Source of the DNA: Ichthyophis bannanicus
Lineage: Eukaryota; Chordata; Amphibia; Gymnophiona; Ichthyophiidae
DNA: 64,000 nucleotides
Assembly: GCA_033557465.1 (NCBI GenBank)
Contig: CM066036.1
Span: forward strand, 585,363,574-585,427,573
Direction of reading: 5' to 3'
Positions 21,252-31,346 of the stretch are shown one piece after another. Position 1 is the first letter of the stretch, and each line of letters opens with the position of its first letter. Position numbers and translations under genes: made by a program. The notes under the pieces were generated by a model. It was not told the DNA's origin. It worked only from the letters and a program-made list of their open reading frames with translations, and did not search any database.

Positions 21252-22961
21252 GGACTTGCAAAGAGGTCTATGTCCGGGGTCCCCATTCCTGAAAGATTCT
21301 GCTTATCTGGTCCACGTGTAGGGACCACTCGTGTGGCAGCAGAACTCGACTGAGCCTGTCTGCTCGAGAGTTTTGAACTCCTGGAAGATACACTGCTAGC
21401 AGATGAATTTGGTGCTCTCTGGCGAAGGCCCATAATCTGAGAGCTTCGTTGCAAAGCGACAGAGAGCCCGTCCCTCCTTGTTTGTTTATGTAAAACATGG
21501 CCACCTGATTGTCTGTCTGAACCAGGACAGTCCGGTTGGCAAGGAGGGTATAGAAGACCTTGAGGGCAAGGTAAATTGCTCGCAGTTCCAGGAGGTTGAT
21601 ATGAAGGGTGGCCTCCTGTGGAGACCAAGTGCCCTGAGTGGAGAGAGTTAGCAGATGGGCTCCCCACCCCAATTGGGAGGCATCTGTTGTGAGGGTTGCT
21701 TGGGGTAGCAAGGGCTGAAAGGGAGCCCCCAACAACAGATTCTTGGTGGATATCCACCAATGGAGGGACCAAGACAGACGGTTTGAGGTTTGTATTTGGT
21801 CTGAGAGTGCTCCCGACGCCTGAGTCCACTGGGTGGCCAGGGTCCATTGAGCTGCTCTCATATGAAGACGAGCATAGGGCACCACATGTACTGTGGAGGC
21901 CATATGGCCCAGGAGGCGTAGCATTTCCCTGGCTGTCAAGTGAGTACTGGACTGGGCTTGGGAGGCCAAGCTCAGCAGACGCTGACCCCGAACCAGTGGA
22001 AGGTAGGCTCTTGCAGTGGTGGTGTCCAACTGGGCCCCTATGAATTCTAGAGACTGAGTAGGGCTGAGTTGAGACTTGGGAAGGTTTACCACCAGTCCAA
22101 GATACTGCAGAAGGCTCCTTGTGCGGTCTAGGGAAATCTGGGCCTGCGACTGAGTTGGAGCTCGAATGAGCCAGTCGTCCAGATATGGGAATACGAAAAT
22201 CCCCATGCTTCTGAGAAATGCGGCTACGACTGCCATGCATTTGGTAAAGACTCTTGGGGCAGAGGCGAGACCGAAGGGAAGTACTCTGTATTGGTAATGA
22301 CTTCCCCTGAACAGAAAGCGAAGATATTTTCTGTGGGATGGATGGATGAGTAGATGTGTATACGCATCCTGCAGGTCTAGAGAACAAAGCCAGTCCTGAC
22401 TCTGAAGGTATGGAAGGAGAATGCCCAAAGAGAGCATTTTGAATTTCTCCTTGTACAGAAATTTGTTCAATTCTCTCAGATCTAGGATTGGTCTGAATCC
22501 CCTGTCTTCTTTGGAATGAGAAAATAGGGGGAGTAGAAACCTGACCCTTGTTGATGAAGAGGAACCTCTTCTATGGCCCCTTGGGCAAGCAGAGAAGAGA
22601 TCTCCCGACCCAACAGGGCTAGGAGAGGAGATGGAGAATTGAAGGGTCTCACCATGTGATGAGGAGGAAGGTTGGAGAAATGAAGTTTGTAACCCTCTCG
22701 GATGATAGAGAGGGTCCATTGCTCTGTTGTGATTTGTTCCCATCTGGGAGCAAAGTGAGCTAACCTTCCAGGTATGGTGAGAGGTTCTGGTTGGTCCAGA
22801 ACCAGGAATGGCAAGTTCTCTAGGGGCAAGTCAAAACCCCTGCTGGGTGGCAGCCTGTTGAGCTGTAGTAGCTGCTGCAGGCTTTGCTCTTGCTTGTTTC
22901 GTTTGCTGACGTTTAGCCGCAAAACGAGGTTGAGAAGATTGCTGGCCAGTATTGGAAGCAT
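20909..22961 (-). pseudogene. RT / RNase H / MT-like gene of copy D, two 1-base deletions
   Basis: The N-terminal part is in 22961-22482 and ends SPYFLIPKKTG. There D has four Cs (about 22499-22502) where B and E have five, which shifts the frame. The main part, 22743-21268, carries RPILDLRELNKFL, LCSLDLQDAYTHLL, FPYLDDWLIRAP (YLDD), TTDASQLGWGAHL, INLLELRAIYL, QTDNQVAMFYIN and RADRLSR. A second lost base at about 21280 (GGGTCCCC where E has GGGTTCCCC) moves the methyltransferase-like tail PDIDLFAS..LYAFPPIPLIPKTLF into the frame ending at 20909. Both losses lie beside G/C homopolymers and could be sequencing errors. The gene overlaps gag upstream and YR downstream. Confidence 0.85.
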
Positions 22962-24639
22962 ATCTGGCCTTCTTATAATAAGGCCTCTTGAAAGACTTCT
23001 TCTTAGTGGGAGTAGAAGTGGACTTAGAAAGTCTCTCTAAGGTGGCATTTTCAGCGTCCATTTGAGTGGCTTTAACTTGCCACTCTGCACCGAATAAGTT
23101 CTCACCTGTACAGGGCAGATTCCGTAAGCCATCTAGAACCCAGGGTTCCAGATCAGAAGCCTGGAGCCAAGCCAGACGTCTGGCTGCAATAGCAATGCCA
23201 GAAGCTCTGCTGGCTCCCTCGAAGGAATCAAAGGCAGCTCTGTTGGAGAACTTAGAAACATCTGAAAGTTGTTTCACTACAGAAAGGAAGTCCTCCTGTT
23301 TATCCTCAGGGATAAAGGGGGCAAAATGCCGCACTTTCTTGGCAAGTTCCCCTAGGAACATGCCCATATAGAGGCTGTAGGAATTAATCCTGGCTATAAG
23401 CATACTAGCCTGGAAGATTTTCCTACCAAAAGAGTCCAGTGTCTTACATTCCCTTCCTGGAGGTGTAGAAGAGTGCCTTTTAGTACTCTTGATCTTTTTC
23501 ATTGCAGACTTTACCACAATGGAGTGGTGAGGCAATTGAGTTTTCTGAAAACCAGGAGAAGGAGGGACCCGATACATGGTGTCCAACCTACGGGAATAAG
23601 GAGACAGAGTTAAAGGGTTCTCCCAGAAATCCATCAATTGTTCCTGAAGGATTTCATGGATAGGCAGGGTAACTGCTTCTTTAGGAGACTTAGAGTATCC
23701 TAAAATATCCAATCTTTTTGACCTTGGTTCCCTTTCAGAGGAGGTAGTGATAGAAAGGCCTTTAGCCATTTCTAAAATAAAATCCTGAAAGGACAAATCC
23801 TCTGGAGGAGACATTCTCCTTTTTGGAGAAGAAGGTTCCTCAGGAAGGTCAAGGGAGAGCTCTGCAGACTCATCAGAGGAGCCAAAATCCTCAGAGGAAT
23901 CGGTGTATTCTCTAGTTTCCTCCAACGCACGATACGCATACCGATCGGTATCGACATAGGGCGTACCGGGTATGGAAGCGGTATGGAGCGAAAGCCCATA
24001 CGGTACCGATTTGCGTTTAGAAGAGGAAGGCCTGGGTTCCGGCATGGCGGACGATACCGGAACCGGGCCCGGAACCGCTGGAGGCGGTACCGATGGCGTT
24101 GCAGCTTTAATGAAAGCCATGACGGCCTGCTGCATGGATTGGACAGTATTGCCCATAGACGCCACGGCTGCCTGGATGTCGGTACCGGTATGGGCCGGTA
24201 CCCCAGAGCAGTCCAACAGGTGATCTGTCGAGGCCGTGCCATCGATGTCAACCTGTAGCCCCTGAATTGGCGTTTTGGAAGGCAGAGCTTCCCGCCGGGG
24301 CTGTTTGGCTGGGGCAGGGTCCTCAAAACTAAGAGCCTCTCGATGCTTTGAAGGAGATTTGCCCTTTGAGGACTTGCCCACAGAAGGTTTGGTTACCTGA
24401 GATCCATCCGGAGATGATGACCTGGATGACTGTGATGTTGGATTCTCTGAAGCAAACAGCACATGGAATTTGTTGGCCCGGTTCTGCAGCCCACGCTTAG
24501 ACATTTGGGAGCAGGAAGGGCAGTCCGGAATGGAGTGGTCAGGCCCCAAACATTTAAGACACAATTCATGGGTGTCTGTGACTGATATTACAGAAGTACA
24601 CTTGGTACACTTCTTACATCCAGGGGCTGGCTTCTCCAT
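22831..24639 (-). CDS. DIRS gag of copy D, open
   Basis: A 602-residue open frame with the start in the same position as in all family-1 copies. The N-terminus has three CxxC pairs (C11-C14, C27-C30, C40-C43) with His24 and His35, a likely zinc-binding fold. A Ser/Lys-rich stretch follows, then a Pro/Val-rich segment (about residues 185-230) encoded by repeated GGTACCG, an acidic Ser/Glu patch, and the conserved core from SPPEDLSFQDFILEMAKGL to YSLYMGMFLGELAKK and LEPWVLDGLRNLPC. The C-terminus is basic and Gln/Ala-rich. This core is the part of DIRS gag that resembles vertebrate LAP2alpha. The expected role is packaging element RNA or cDNA. Confidence 0.9.
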   Translation of the reverse strand: MEKPAPGCKKCTKCTSVISVTDTHELCLKCLGPDHSIPDCPSCSQMSKRGLQNRANKFHVLFASENPTSQSSRSSSPDGSQVTKPSVGKSSKGKSPSKHREALSFEDPAPAKQPRREALPSKTPIQGLQVDIDGTASTDHLLDCSGVPAHTGTDIQAAVASMGNTVQSMQQAVMAFIKAATPSVPPPAVPGPVPVSSAMPEPRPSSSKRKSVPYGLSLHTASIPGTPYVDTDRYAYRALEETREYTDSSEDFGSSDESAELSLDLPEEPSSPKRRMSPPEDLSFQDFILEMAKGLSITTSSEREPRSKRLDILGYSKSPKEAVTLPIHEILQEQLMDFWENPLTLSPYSRRLDTMYRVPPSPGFQKTQLPHHSIVVKSAMKKIKSTKRHSSTPPGRECKTLDSFGRKIFQASMLIARINSYSLYMGMFLGELAKKVRHFAPFIPEDKQEDFLSVVKQLSDVSKFSNRAAFDSFEGASRASGIAIAARRLAWLQASDLEPWVLDGLRNLPCTGENLFGAEWQVKATQMDAENATLERLSKSTSTPTKKKSFKRPYYKKARYASNTGQQSSQPRFAAKRQQTKQARAKPAAATTAQQAATQQGF

Positions 24640-24837
24640 GTGGAGAATTCAAGTAGGCCAGAAGGCCTAACTGAAGTGACCAAGTGCTGAAAAATAATAA
24701 AAGAAAAAGAAAATAATTTTTCAAGAAAGAAAAAGGAAGACCGGCGATACCGGTATCGGTATGGGAAGGCAGGTACGCGGTCTAAAGAAACAAAACAAAA
24801 AACTACAATTTCTTCAGCGGTGACAGGATACACGACC

Positions 24838-25021
24838 TGCTGGCTCCGCGGAAAAAGAGAAACTGAGGAGAGCTGTTCAGGAAGGCGGGAAGGCAGCGCG
24901 CATGTGCAGTGGGAGGTCCCAAAAGCTTCCATTCTAGGAAGCTGGGGAGCTTTCCCGCGCAGGCTCCGTCGGTTCCGACGTACCCATATGTGAGGACTTA
25001 TTCCTGCTTGTTCCTGGAGAT
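24838..25021 (-). repeat. 5' ITR of copy D
   Basis: It reads GCTGGGGAGCTTTCCCGCGC, GTCGGTTCCGACGTACCC and then the outer end ATTCCTGCTTGTTCCTGGAGAT. It is the inverted partner of 19430-19606 with one visible one-base indel (GGCAGCGC against GGCAAGCGC). The outer 24 bases differ from the 3' terminus and are the part copied in the internal complementary region. Confidence 0.9.
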
Positions 25022-25643
25022 AAATTGCTCCGCGAGGGCTCCGTCGGCGCCGACGTCACCCATATGTGAGGACTGACTTCCTGCTTGGTCCTGGAGAAGC
25101 ATGATGTTCTCCTTTGCATTCCAGGGAATATACAGGGATAGAGTAGTTACTCACCTGTAACAGGTGTTCTCCAGGAGCAGCAGGAATCAGTCCTCACATA
25201 TGGGTGACGTCGGCGCCAACGGAGCCCTCGCGGAGCAATTTCCCCAGCTTTCAAAGAAAGCCTTTGGGAATTTCAGCGCGCATGCGCGGTCCCCTTCCCG
25301 CCCAAGGGTGCCATCTTGCTCAGTCTGATGACATAGCTAAAAGACAGCAAAAAAATTAGCAAAAACAAAATGATAGGACTGCAACTCCAAGGGGAGGAGG
25401 GAGGGTTGTGAGGACTGATTCCTGCTGCTCCTGGAGAACACCTGTTACAGGTGAGTAACTACTCTTTCTCCAGGACCAAGCAGGAAGTCAGTCCTCACAT
25501 ATGGGACTCCCAAGCTTAAGGCTACCAGAGACCTCAAGCGGAAAAATGAGCTCCCTCTAGCTCAGTAGCACAGAAGGAAGGAATCTTCTCTGAAAATGCC
25601 CCCGACCGGTAGCCCAACACCAGGGCCGGAGGGTAGGAGTTGC

Positions 25644-26945
25644 CTAAACCTCAAAGAGATTATGGAGGACTGCCTGACCGAAAGCACTGTCCCTGCGGGA
25701 CTCCCTCTCCAGGCAGTAATGGGCCGCAAAATTCTGGCTTGAAGACCAAGTAGCAGCCCGGCAGATGTCTGCCAACGGAACAGAGCGAAGATGAGCCACT
25801 GACGCAGCCTTCGCCCTGACACGATGAGCCGTGACTCGACCCTCCAACGAGAGGCCGGCTGCCCCATAAGTCCAGGCGATACAGTCAGCGACCCATATGG
25901 ACAAAGTACGCTTGGAGACAAGGAGCCCCAACTTATTGGGGTCAAAAGAAATGAAGAGCTGAACAGCCCTCCTATGCTCCCGCGTACGGTCAAGGTAGAA
26001 GGACAAGGCCCTTCTACAGTCCAGGGTATGCAGGACCATTTCAGCCCGGCTGGTGTGCGGCCTGGGAAAGAAGGTCGGAAGAACCACCTCCTGGTTGAGA
26101 TGAAAAGGAGAAACCACTTTTGGAAGAAACTTAGGGTGAGTCCGTAAGACTGCCCTATTCCTGTAGAACCTAGTGTAAGGAGGATCAGACACTAGGCCCT
26201 GCAGTTCACTAACGCGCCTAGCAGAGATAAGGGCTACCAAGAACAAGGTTTTCCAGGAAAGAAAACGAAGAGGGCAGGTAGCCATAGGTTCAAATGGCGG
26301 ACAAGTAATCCGCTGTAAGACAACATTCAGATCCCACTCAGGGGCTGGTGGACGCATAGGAGGCTTAAGCAGGAGGAGGCCTCTGAGAAAACGAGCCACC
26401 AAAGGGTGGTTGGAAAGAGGCCTGCCTTCCACCGGTGCGTGATGCCCAGAGAGAGCACTGAGGTGGACCCTGACAGAGTTGGATTTAAGGCCCAGATTGG
26501 AGAGGTAAAGCAAATACTGCAAGACCACTGCAACCAAGCAGGAGAAGGGATTCTCAGACTGCTGAGCACACCACACGGAGAACCGACACCACTTAAAAGC
26601 GTAGGACTTCCTGGTGGAGTGCTGCCTGGAGGCCAAGACGACCTCTTCCACCTCCCGAGACAGCAGGAGGGGAGCAAGGACTACCCTTTCAGCAGCCAGG
26701 CCATCAGATGAAGGGACCGGAGGTTGGGGTGTAGGAGAGTCCCCTGATCCTGTGACAGGAGATTGGGTTGAAACCCCAGCGGAAGAGGAGTGTCCAATGC
26801 CAGCTGCATTAGAAGCGGGAACCAGGGTTGCCTTGGCCACCGGGGAGCCACTAGAATCAGCGAGGCTCTGTCTCGGAGAACTTTGAAGAGCGTCCGCGAC
26901 ACCAGTGGCATGGGAGGAAAGGCATACAGGAGGCCTGTGGACCAT
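25644..26945 (-). CDS. DIRS tyrosine recombinase of copy F, open
   Basis: A 433-residue open frame ending HNLFEV. It has ISARRVSELQGL with the box-I Arg, HRVR at residues 374-377 and Tyr410 in AAHYCLERE, so all recognisable catalytic residues are present. The N-terminal arm reads EEVVLASRQHSTRKSYAF and LSNLGLKSNSVRVHLSAL. The first codons overlap the MT-like tail of the preceding gene. It is the only family-2 YR in the window that is both uninterrupted and has the Tyr. In K this Tyr is Cys, N is split by O, and O has a stop. Confidence 0.88.
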   Translation of the reverse strand: MVHRPPVCLSSHATGVADALQSSPRQSLADSSGSPVAKATLVPASNAAGIGHSSSAGVSTQSPVTGSGDSPTPQPPVPSSDGLAAERVVLAPLLLSREVEEVVLASRQHSTRKSYAFKWCRFSVWCAQQSENPFSCLVAVVLQYLLYLSNLGLKSNSVRVHLSALSGHHAPVEGRPLSNHPLVARFLRGLLLLKPPMRPPAPEWDLNVVLQRITCPPFEPMATCPLRFLSWKTLFLVALISARRVSELQGLVSDPPYTRFYRNRAVLRTHPKFLPKVVSPFHLNQEVVLPTFFPRPHTSRAEMVLHTLDCRRALSFYLDRTREHRRAVQLFISFDPNKLGLLVSKRTLSIWVADCIAWTYGAAGLSLEGRVTAHRVRAKAASVAHLRSVPLADICRAATWSSSQNFAAHYCLERESRRDSAFGQAVLHNLFEV

Positions 26946-27385
26946 GGAATCAGAAAAGCATCCGCCACAACTCTGAGAGGATGCAGTTGTTGAGAGCAGA
27001 ATCTAGGAAGCTGCAGGTTCAGGGGACTGGCAAAGAGATCCATGGTGGGGAGGCCCCACTTGAGAAAGATTCGCTGAACCACCAACGGATCCAATCTCCA
27101 CTCGTGAGGTTGGAGGATCCTGCTCAGCTTGTCCACCAGGTAATTTTCTTGACCTGGGAGATAAACAGCTTTGAGGAGGATGTCATGATAAGAATAATAA
27201 ATAAAATCAACTTTTTCTGCGGCGATCACAAACAATGTCTGTAGGGCTCCGCGGAAAAAAGAAGACTGAGCAAGATGGCACCCTTGGGCGAGAAGGGGAT
27301 CGCGCATGCGCGCTGCAATTCCCAAAGGCTTTCTTTGAAAGCTGGGGAAATTGCTCCGCGAGGGCTCCGTCGGCGCCGACGTCAC
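26681..27385 (-). pseudogene. Leader-to-MT-domain fusion frame in copy F
   Basis: A 234-residue open frame begins in the 5' leader, crosses the deletion junction near 27190 and continues in the correct frame through VDKLSRILQPHEW, PTMDLFASPLN, LLYAFPPMPLVSRTLF, LILVAPRWPRQPWFPLL and the end MAWLLKG. It thus retains only the last RNase H motif and the methyltransferase-like tail of the RT gene. Whether it is expressed is unknown; the fused first 75 residues are leader sequence with no domain. Confidence 0.7.
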
Positions 27386-27424
27386 CCATATGTGAGGACT
27401 GACTTCCTGCTTGGTCCTGGAGAA

Positions 27425-28622
27425 TCTGTATTCCCTGGTGCAGGATCCTGACCAGGTATAGAAATGGCAAGTGACTTTGCCATATCAAGCAGGAATACTT
27501 GAAAAGAAAAATCCTCAGAGGGAAATCCTCTAGAAAGAGGAGGAGAGGCTAGATCTGTTGAAGAACTAGCATTGGCACCCAGGGATCTATCCAAATTTTG
27601 AGGAATAGAAGAACCTAAAGGGTGGAGTATCGGATCCTTAGAGGATGGTCACCGGTAACGCAGGAGGTCGGGACCAGCCACAGTCGGTAACGCTTTGTCC
27701 ATGCTAGGGATCGATTCCAAACTCGGAACCAAGGGAAGCGACCCTGATGAGAGAAGCATGGAAGGTACCGACAGCAATGGTAATGTGGATACCGGTACCG
27801 ACTCCGGCACCGTATCCGATAGCGGTAGAAGAAAGCCTGCCGGTGACAACTCTAATGGTATCAAAGAAACCGAGAGTGCCCGACCTGGATCATCGGAACC
27901 GTGCCTTCGGTACTGTCCGGTATCAGTACCAAGGCGAGTCGGTACCCAGTCATCCAGACTGGAGATCGATTCTAGACTCGGCATCGAGGGAAGCGAGTCT
28001 ATCGATGCACATCTGGAGGGTACCGGCATCGGTACCAGGATGGATACCGATACAGGAAGATCGGTCTGCAGCGTATCCAATGGGCCCGCAGGTACCGAGG
28101 ACACCAGACTACGATCCGTGGTGAGGAATGTTTCATCCAACACCATTGCCGATGCCAGGGTATCGGTACCGCCCGAAGCGGAAGCCACCACCGAGCAGGG
28201 CTCAGGTATGTTCGGAGAGGGGTGAACCTCAGGAACAACCTGAAACCCCACTAAGGCTTTGGAGGCCGAAGACTCCCACTGGGGTTTTAAAGCCAGTGCA
28301 TCCTCGAGGGCAAGACCAGAGGCATCTCTATGCTGTGCAGGAGATCTACCACTCGAGGACTGGCTAGTATTAACAGACTGTTTTTGGGTTACCTGATCCT
28401 GTGAAAAAGAAAGGGTGGTCGGTACCCTGAAGTTGAATGGGGACCGTGTATCAAGGTGAACTCGATGCTGAAGACTTCCTCCGACTCTACTGTTGCAGGA
28501 GGGACACTCCAGCGGATAGTGGTCAGGACCCAAGCAGGGCAGACACCAATTATGAGTGTCTAAAATGAATTTTGTACCGCCACATTTGAACATTTCTTAG
28601 GGATAGTGGCTGGCGCTTCCAT
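27425..28622 (-). pseudogene. gag of copy G, old type
   Basis: The start near 28622 is followed by a one-base frame change before FKCGGTKFILDTHNWC. CLPCLGPDHYPLECPSC gives the zinc-binding region. Frame 28593-27649 holds a long Ser/Pro/Val region encoded by many GGTACCG and GGTATCG units. A stop and shift near 27600 lead into FPSEDFSFQVFLLDMAKSLAI (27594-27430). The core beyond that is cut by F and C. The protein differs clearly from the family 1 and 2 gags. Confidence 0.75.
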
Positions 28623-29810
28623 GAGGAAAAAAATAGTAGGCCTAGCAGGTATCATGAGGTAGACAGCACTGAGCCTGGGATAATAAAAGGAAAAGGAAAA
28701 GAAGAGCTTACCTCACAGCCACATGAGCTGTTAAGGCATTCAGACTGCAGGGAAGCAAGGAATGGAGAAACAAACTTTCCTCATAGCATTGGTGACGCAG
28801 TAGAAACTCAGAGTCCTAATCATGCTCACCTGAGGAAAGAATCACGTACAACGTACAACAAGCAGGGAGATAAAACCAGGTGGAAAATACCACAGAGGGG
28901 GCAGAGAGAAGAGCAGAGAGAGGAGACAGAGGCTCAGGAAGGGAGTCAGATTCAGAAGCAGACAAAGAGAGAGACGCTGTCACGAAGAGAGAGGGCAGAG
29001 TGGAAGCAAGCTGTTGAACCAGCGAGTGCTGGGAAAAGCAGTGCAAGAGACTTCCAAGCCAGAGGGGTCCCCGTACCGGGGAAGGCAACCAAGCAGGTAG
29101 AGAGCAAACGTCACACTCAAGAAAGCTCACTGAGGCCAGGAGGTGATTACAGCTCAGCTAAGCCTAATGCTTGGAACTCCCGGAGAAAAGCAGCTTACAC
29201 TCCAGAGAAGAAACCCTGGTTAACAGAGGAAGGGCTGGAAACTCTTTACACAAGAAAGAAAGATAAGTACCCTGTTTTCTCCAGAGGGAAGGTAGTGGGT
29301 CCCTTTATAAAGAGCCAAGCTTACAGTGGGTCAGAAAACACTTATTGGAGTGGGTATTGGAAAGAAGCCCCAAGCACAGCTCCTCATGTCCATGTCTGCA
29401 CAGAACAGTTTCCTCCCATAGAAGTTGAGATCTCTCAGGGGCCAGGTGGTGAAACCAGCAATGCTGAAGCATGGTGCCCGTTTACAGGACCAGGTCCTGA
29501 TTTAATGCAGTGGGAAAGTTCAAACCCAGAGATTGGTCCAGAACCCATGGATTGTGCTCTTTGTTTTTCTGATAAGATAGACTCTTTATGTTAAAAAGCA
29601 AGAAGCAGCCTTGTTATAGTTTGAAAAGCTTTTATTTTTCCTGTGAAGCAACAGTTTATTTTTGTTATCGTTATCTACTGTATCTGGAAGGCAATCCTCA
29701 AGGGAAGGGGAATAAAGCCCAGCTTTAATTATACTTGGACACACGACTACGGATTATTCTTTTAAGAAAGAACAACACCGTAAGAGCACAGCTCACGCTG
29801 AACACAGAAA
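28623..29810 (+). other. Unclassified stretch with an open plus-strand frame
   Basis: No DIRS similarity. A plus-strand frame without stops runs from about 28900, through a GA-rich part, to a TAG-free end and stop at 29594. It has no ATG in its first part; its last 99 residues include YWSGYWKEAPST, CPFTGPGPDLMQW and MDCALCFSDKIDSLC. I do not recognise it. After it lie AT-rich sequence and an AATAAA at 29711-29716, so it might be the 3' part of a gene-like or LTR element. The purine-rich composition could also explain the open frame. Confidence 0.3.
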
Positions 29811-30291
29811 GCACAGTAACTTACCTGTAACAGGTGATCTCTGGGAACAGCAGGAATAAGTCTTCACATATGGGTACGTCGGTACCGACGGAGCCTGCGC
29901 AGGAACGCTCCCCAGCTTCCCAAAAAGGAAAGCTTTTGGGAGCATCCCACAGCGCCTGCGCGCTGCCTTCCCGCCTTTCCTAACCAACAATCCTCAGTTC
30001 GAGTTTAAAGCTGAGACAATAGAGAGAGAGAGGAAAGGAAAGATAGAAAAGAGATAGAACTCCTAGGGGAGGTGGGAGGGTTGTGAAGACTTATTCCTGC
30101 TGTTCCCAGAGATCACCTGTTACAGGTAAGTAACTGTGCTATCTCCAGGAACAAGCAGGAATGAGTCTTCACATATGGGGACTCCCTAGCTAAGATGCCT
30201 GGGAGATCCCCAAGGATATGAGACCCTGAAAGGGGTCTGCGTCCTCCTATGGATCTCAGGCATCCATCCAGGGAAGGAGGGCAGGAGTTGT

Positions 30292-31346
30292 TTAAGAATG
30301 GAACAGGTGTCTGAGGACAACCTGACCAAACAAGGCATCCCGGCGGGAGTCCTTGTCCAAGCAGTAATGGGCTGTGAAGGTATGAACCGAGGCCCAGGTG
30401 GCTGCTCGACAGATCTGGTCGATGGACACAGAATTTAGATGAGCCATAGAGGTGGCCATGGCCCTCACATTATGAGCTGTGACATGGCTCTCCGGAGAAA
30501 GGTTCTTACTCTGGTAGGCGAAAGAAATACACTGAGCAATCCAATTGGACAGTGTTCTCTTAGAGACTGGAAGTCCCAAATGAGAAGGATCAAAAGCAAC
30601 AAAAAGCTGGGAAGACTTTCGATGTTGCTGTGTCCTATGTAAGTAAAAAGCAAGAGCTCTTTTACAATCCAGAGTATGAAGATTCCTCTCTGCACTGGAT
30701 GCATGAGGAGCTGGAAAAAGACAGGTAAATATACCTCTTGATTAAGATGAAAAGGTGAGACCACTTTAGGCAAAAAGTGTGGATTTGTCCTAAGGACTAC
30801 CTTATCATGATGGAACCTTGTATAAGGTGGATTAGCCACTAATGCCTGCAGTTCACTGATGCGGCGAGCTGAAGTAACTGCAATGAGGAAAATAACCTTC
30901 CAGGAAAGAAATTTCAAGGAGGTAGTGGCTAAGGGTTCAAAAGGTGGCTTCATGAGCTGACCAAGAACCAAATTTAAGTCCCATGCCACCGGAGGAGGCC
31001 TAATGGGAGGTTTAGTTAAAGTTAGGCCTCTCATGAATCTTGCAATGAGAGGATGAGAGGAAATAGGTTGTCCATTGATGGGCTTAAGGGATGCTGCAAT
31101 AGCACTCAAATGGACTCTTACTGAATTTGTTTTAAGGCCTGCATTGGAAAGATGCAGGAGATAGTCTAAAAGAGAATTTAAAGGTAGTGCTAGAGGGTCA
31201 AGACCCTTTTCAGCACACCAAATGGAAATCCTTTTCCATTTAAAAGCATAAGAACGCCTGGTGGAAGTTTTTCTGGAAGCATGGAGGATATCCTTCACTT
31301 GTTGAGAAAGATTCCAGTCTTGAAGGTCTAGGCCTTCAGTAACCAA
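30292..31346 (-). pseudogene. Tyrosine recombinase of copy E, frameshifted
   Basis: The first part is open (SRKTSTRRSYAF, TSARRISELQALVANPP) until about 30718. There a short indel beside an A-run (GGAAAAAGACAGG against GGAAAAAAAACCGG in D) shifts the frame. The C-terminal part returns in 30579-30292 with GLPVSKRTLSNW, HNVR, and the Tyr of TAHYCLDKD. Apart from this shift the catalytic residues are kept. Confidence 0.85.

Larger units (their letters stand above)
19409..25021 (-). mobile_element. DIRS copy D (family 1), 5.6 kb, best preserved family-1 copy
   Basis: Both ends are present: GCACAGTTAC at 19409 and CTGGAGAT at 25021. The ITR arms (about 19430-19606 and 24838-25015) agree almost base for base, including a shared private change in the dyad (GTCGGAACCGAC against GTCGGTTCCGAC, which are reverse complements), so the copy is young. 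gag and YR are open; the RT gene has two single-base deletions. D sits in the ITR of copy C. Its flanks are GCTGGGAA on the left and AAATTGCTCC on the right, with no duplication. Confidence 0.95.
17579..25098 (-). mobile_element. DIRS copy C (family 2), cut by the gap and split by copy D
   Basis: C is present in two pieces, 17579-19408 (gag and most of the leader and ITR) and 25022-25098 (outer 77 bases of the 5' end, dyad GTCGGCGCCGAC, ending CTGGAGAA). Copy D occupies 19409-25021 between them. The two pieces join into the usual family-2 sequence AAGCTGGG(G)AAAATTGC without duplicated bases. The outer end is followed at 25099 by in-frame gag sequence of copy G, so C is inserted in G. Confidence 0.88.
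25141..27424 (-). mobile_element. DIRS copy F (family 2), 2.3-kb deletion derivative
   Basis: F has both termini (GAGTAGTTAC at 25141, CTGGAGAA at 27424) with near-identical ITRs, a complete internal complementary region, an open YR and the last part of the RT gene. Gag, RT and most of RNase H are missing: near 27185-27195 the sequence jumps from YLPGQ..LLKA directly to the 5' leader. It therefore transposed or was deleted recently and depends on other copies for gag and RT. Confidence 0.92.
25099..28622 (-). mobile_element. DIRS copy G (old third type), hosting C and F
   Basis: Only the gag region is recognisable, in two pieces, 25099-25140 and 27425-28622, separated by copy F. Across the F insertion the frame continues (..PAPGNTD then Ile-Pro-Val-Tyr-Ser..), and the left piece runs directly into the 5' end of C. 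G was therefore hit twice. No ITR was found upstream of its gag, and the RT and YR are not visible, being beyond C or lost. Confidence 0.7.

Noticed and set aside
20909..22387. 492-codon open frame overlapping the RT gene of D as an extra gene
   Set aside because: Its first two thirds are an alternative frame of RT and RNase H. Only the end is real coding sequence, the MT-like tail displaced by a one-base deletion.
23972..24258. Open plus-strand frames with YRYR or GTGTG repeats in gag segments
   Set aside because: They are reverse-strand readings of the GGTACCG-rich Pro/Val segment of gag; similar shadows appear at 5446-5850 and 34341-34741.
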